A program made the position numbers and the translations under genes. A stretch of 13,938 nucleotides of DNA from positions 1 through 13,938 of the forward strand of contig CAYVSP010000022.1 of assembly GCA_964453655.1 (NCBI GenBank). The letters run 5' to 3'. This document shows, piece after piece, positions 11,270 through 13,938 of the stretch; within the stretch, counting starts at the first letter, position 1, and every line of letters begins with the position of its first letter. Under the pieces are notes generated by a model. The model saw only the letters and a list, made by a program, of their open reading frames with translations, had not been told where the DNA came from and made no database searches. The DNA comes from CAYVSP01 sp964453655. Its GTDB lineage: Bacteria; Patescibacteriota; Saccharimonadia; Saccharimonadales; CAYVSP01.

Positions 11270-13483
11270 GTGAATTTAACTACTCGAGGACGTGTGGTTG
11301 CATGGCAACTGGCCTTTCTGTTGCTGGGTACCGGCTGGCTATGGGCGCCCTACTTGAACTCAAATCTGTCGTATAGAACATCACTTATCAGCCAGTACGA
11401 AACTTTGGCGCAACCCTACTCTTGGCTTTTCCGAATAACCGACTTGTTAGCAGGAATTTTATTGCTGTTAGTCGCCTATGGTCTCTTGAGACGCCCAAGC
11501 AATAAAATTGTTAGCTGGACGTTATTCATAACCGCTATTGGACTATGTTTGGACCCAATTCTGGCAACTACTTGTCACAGCGTTGGCGTCAGTTGCACTG
11601 AATATGTCTCGTTAAGCTTTGTGCTACATGCTGTCGAAACCATTATTACGGCGGCGGCGATTTTTGGACTAACAGTTTACGATGCTTGGCTACGCAAGAA
11701 AATTGTTTCTATCTTTTATGTTTTACTCCAAATCGGTTACGGGGTGTTGTTCGTTAGTCAACTGGCCAATCACGATCATTTTAATACCGTTTCGCAGTTT
11801 GTTTATCAAACGTCAATCATAGTTTGGCTGGCTTGGTTCTACCGTGATTTTGTGGTGGGAGTTAGTTTTAAAACTCAACCGGTTGAGCTAAAAATTGCAA
11901 AACAGCTAGCGGCCGCATGGGCTTTTTTGAACGGCATATTAGCTATCCTAATCAGTCTTGCCCACATTCACCTCTTAGGTAAAATCAAAGGGCTTTACTT
12001 TGTTGGTGATAGTGCTTGGCTAGCGCAACATGGTGTAATTATCGGGGTTGTGCTGATTTACATAAGTCGTCACCTGGCCCGCGGCGAACTACGAGCCAGA
12101 CAAATCTTTTTAGTAATATCGGGGATTGAGACTCTGAAATACTCAGTAGTTTCACCCAACCCTTCACTTATGCTGTTATATTTAGTTACTTTCTGCGGGC
12201 TTTTTGTGCTGCGTGATGACTTTAGTCGAGGTGTTGTACCGATCACTTGGCGTATACGGCTGCGCGATTTGTACTTTATGGTGGGCGGTTTGCTGGTTGC
12301 CGTTTTGATGGCTTTGTTGGCACTTGATCGTGATAACAAAGCTTCTGTTATTGCTGCCCGTTCTTTAGATAACTTTTTCGACTACGTTACCCGGTCTGAT
12401 ATTACTTCTCACTCCCATCTTCGTAGTGCTTTATTGGCTCACACTATCTCGGTTTTCCTGGTTGGCAGTATCGCCAGTGTTTTATGGATCTTATTCAAGC
12501 CCTATAAGCCCTTACGCTCGTCAGGCCGCAATTATTTTCGGGTTGAACAACTTCTGCAACGTTTTTCTGAATCATCAGAAGATTATTTTAAACTCTGGCC
12601 GGCTGATAAAGATTATTTCTGGCAAGTAGACGGTGCCGGTTTTGTGGCCTATAAATCAGTTGGATCAGTCGTTTTTGCCCTAGCTGATCCAATATCTAAT
12701 AACAGAGTGGCGACTCTTGATAATTTTATAGTCTGGACCAAAAGCCGAAGATTGAAACCATGCTTCTTGCCGGTGTATGAACAGAATTTAGAAATGTACC
12801 TGGCAGCTGGCTTTCAGAGCCTACAAATAGGTTCTAGCGCGCTTATAAATATCGATGAATTTCTTACTGGTACTGTTAACGACAAATGGTGGCGGTGGCA
12901 ACGAAACCGCGCTGAAAAAGGTGGCTACAAATATGAGCGCTCATTGCCGCCACACTCTCATAAATTTATAAGACAGCTCAAAACCGTCTCTGATGCCTGG
13001 CTCACCAAAGCAGGGCGCTCAGAGCATGGCTTTGCACTTGGTCATTTTGATGAAAATTACTTGCAGAAATCCATAATTCACTATTTGAAAGATGAGTCTG
13101 GCAATGTTCTGGCATTTACAAATCAGTTGCCTCAGTTCAATCTGTCCGAGATAATCACCGTCGATTTGTTAAGACACTTACCGGACGTTAATAATGCAAT
13201 GCCTTATTTGCTCTACAGGACAATTCAGGCGCTAGCGGATGAGACTAAAGCTTATAAAACTTTTGATCTGGGTTTTGTGCCTTTCGCCAAAGCCAAAGGG
13301 CCGATTCTTACCATAGCCAAAACCCTAAGTGGCGAGCGCTTTTCATCGAAAGGAGTAGAACAATTCAAGAGCAAATTTAAGCCTGCTTGGCAGCCTAATT
13401 ACCTCGTATATGAAAGTAAGCTGGCCGATTTAGCACTTATCGCTTTAAATCTTGAAAAAGCTATGGAATATGGTGAAGACTAA
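11270..13483 (+). CDS. MprF-like membrane protein with C-terminal LPG-synthase (DUF2156) domain
   Basis: 737 residues with GTG start. The N-terminal ~410 residues are membrane-embedded, about 11-12 helices (roughly 8-28, 53-72, 80-99, 113-136, 146-166, 175-198, 212-233, 250-268, 278-315, 332-352, 388-410); the first six resemble a DUF998-type unit. From ~418 a soluble domain matches the aminoacyl-tRNA-dependent phosphatidylglycerol aminoacyltransferase region of MprF: LLQRFSESSEDYFKLWPADK (428-447), FALADPIS (469-476), WRWQRNRAEKGGY (541-553), GFALGHFDENYL (587-598), VDLLRHLPDVNNAMPYLLY (631-649), FDLGFVPFAK (665-674). The likely role is to add an amino acid to lipids, reducing negative surface charge. 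Amino-acid specificity cannot be read from sequence. The N-terminal part is not the usual flippase arrangement I would expect, so lipid flipping is unproven. Confidence 0.88.
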   Translation: MNLTTRGRVVAWQLAFLLLGTGWLWAPYLNSNLSYRTSLISQYETLAQPYSWLFRITDLLAGILLLLVAYGLLRRPSNKIVSWTLFITAIGLCLDPILATTCHSVGVSCTEYVSLSFVLHAVETIITAAAIFGLTVYDAWLRKKIVSIFYVLLQIGYGVLFVSQLANHDHFNTVSQFVYQTSIIVWLAWFYRDFVVGVSFKTQPVELKIAKQLAAAWAFLNGILAILISLAHIHLLGKIKGLYFVGDSAWLAQHGVIIGVVLIYISRHLARGELRARQIFLVISGIETLKYSVVSPNPSLMLLYLVTFCGLFVLRDDFSRGVVPITWRIRLRDLYFMVGGLLVAVLMALLALDRDNKASVIAARSLDNFFDYVTRSDITSHSHLRSALLAHTISVFLVGSIASVLWILFKPYKPLRSSGRNYFRVEQLLQRFSESSEDYFKLWPADKDYFWQVDGAGFVAYKSVGSVVFALADPISNNRVATLDNFIVWTKSRRLKPCFLPVYEQNLEMYLAAGFQSLQIGSSALINIDEFLTGTVNDKWWRWQRNRAEKGGYKYERSLPPHSHKFIRQLKTVSDAWLTKAGRSEHGFALGHFDENYLQKSIIHYLKDESGNVLAFTNQLPQFNLSEIITVDLLRHLPDVNNAMPYLLYRTIQALADETKAYKTFDLGFVPFAKAKGPILTIAKTLSGERFSSKGVEQFKSKFKPAWQPNYLVYESKLADLALIALNLEKAMEYGED

Positions 13484-13514
13484 CCGGCAGCATCCGATAA
13501 AGTATCAAATCGTT

Positions 13515-13781
13515 TTAAGCTCCATGCCAAAAAAGAAGCCATAAACGTTTGGGCGTTTGCTTCCAGCCGCCTTGTTTTGCAGTCCGGATAGCCAGCTGAC
13601 CAACCAACCATAAACCAACAAAACCAATAACAATCTGAATACCCCAAACACACAGGCGGAAGATATTTGAGGCGTCCTGGCTGGTTAGTTTGTCATTATT
13701 ATGAGCGATGTAAAGAAAGATCTGCGCAAACGGAAACCAGGATAAAATAATCAAAATTATGCCAAGCCGTAATTTAAGCAT
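13515..13781 (-). CDS. Small two-helix membrane protein, 88 residues, unknown function
   Basis: Minus strand, ATG 13779-13781 to TAA. Two clear transmembrane segments: LRLGIILIILSWFPFAQIFL (about 4-23) and a second around 45-66 (CVWGIQIVIGFVGLWLVGQL), separated by a polar loop HNNDKLTSQDASN; a basic tail follows (KQGGWKQTPKRLWLLFWHGA). The composition and helix pattern make it a real gene, though I recognise no family. Convergent with the MprF-like gene, 31 bases apart, no terminator between. A weak TATGCT hexamer lies 7 bases before the ATG. Confidence 0.8.
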   Translation of the reverse strand: MLKLRLGIILIILSWFPFAQIFLYIAHNNDKLTSQDASNIFRLCVWGIQIVIGFVGLWLVGQLAIRTAKQGGWKQTPKRLWLLFWHGA

Positions 13782-13788
13782 CTATGTC

Positions 13789-13794
13789 AGCATA
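13789..13794 (-). promoter_or_regulatory. Possible -10 element of the 88-residue gene
   Basis: Minus strand TATGCT (4/6), 7 bases before the ATG; kept only because the spacing matches the other genes. Confidence 0.3.
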
Positions 13795-13853
13795 CACGGA
13801 ATACAATCAATAACTAAGAGTGGAGAATTTACGTGGTACACCACACTGAACGA

Positions 13854-13883
13854 GGTTAGAACCATTTTGCTGGTTGCTTAACC
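13854..13883. repeat. Imperfect hairpin near the right edge
   Basis: GGTTA-g-AACCA (13854-13864), loop TTTTGC, TGGTT-gct-TAACC (13871-13883): 10 bp with a small internal loop. It lies upstream of whatever begins past the edge. No RNA family recognised. Confidence 0.45.
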
Positions 13884-13938
13884 CTACCTCCCCAAACTCC
13901 CCTCTACAACTGTGTTCTGGTTAGGACTGACAGTTTTG

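Noticed and set aside
1..13938. CRISPR array, insertion sequence, prophage or antiphage island
   Set aside because: No regularly spaced repeats, transposase, integrase or phage structural genes; the genes are mostly housekeeping.

Overview
The window looks like a piece of a small, compact, Gram-positive-like bacterial chromosome. My best guess is the Candidate Phyla Radiation (Patescibacteria), perhaps Saccharibacteria. This is inference from four things: a MurE-type ligase with no N-terminal Mur domain, a leaderless promoter-to-start layout, several tiny membrane proteins, and head-to-head or tail-to-tail genes with almost no spacer. No rRNA or diagnostic ribosomal protein is present, so the placement is not proven. 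Nothing points to a phage, IS element or CRISPR array.

Layout, left to right. (1) groES-groEL on the minus strand (groEL runs off the left edge), behind a strong promoter and a CIRCE heat-shock operator. (2) A minus-strand gene of unknown function that may be a very divergent caspase/CHAT-like protein. It is divergent from an amidinotransferase-fold (DDAH/arginine deiminase-like) hydrolase. (3) A murE-like ligase and tsaD, divergent from a single palindromic -10 element. (4) A minus-strand phosphoribosyltransferase-like gene with a perfect consensus promoter, then a 313-base gene-free region that is the structured valS leader, then valS. (5) A minus-strand series: HIT protein, a 59-codon membrane peptide gene and an HTH-HAD fusion gene. 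(6) tRNA-Ser(CGA) with a long structured leader. (7) A large MprF/lysyl-phosphatidylglycerol-synthase-like membrane protein, convergent with an 88-residue membrane protein, then a short unexplained tail.

Genes that fit together: groES and groEL form one heat-shock operon; valS, tRNA-Ser and tsaD (tRNA t6A modification) belong to translation; murE and the MprF-like protein belong to the cell envelope. Otherwise the neighbours look like independent housekeeping units.

The strongest window-wide signal is transcriptional. Nine of the twelve complete protein genes have a -10-like hexamer ending 6-9 bases before the start codon, and most have no Shine-Dalgarno sequence, so their mRNAs should be leaderless or nearly so. 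A tenth (the 88-residue protein) has a weaker version. Clear Shine-Dalgarno sequences occur only where a leader or upstream gene exists (groES, groEL, valS and a small ORF in the valS leader). Terminators are scarce, convergent genes abut or overlap, and none of the twelve visible stop codons is TGA.
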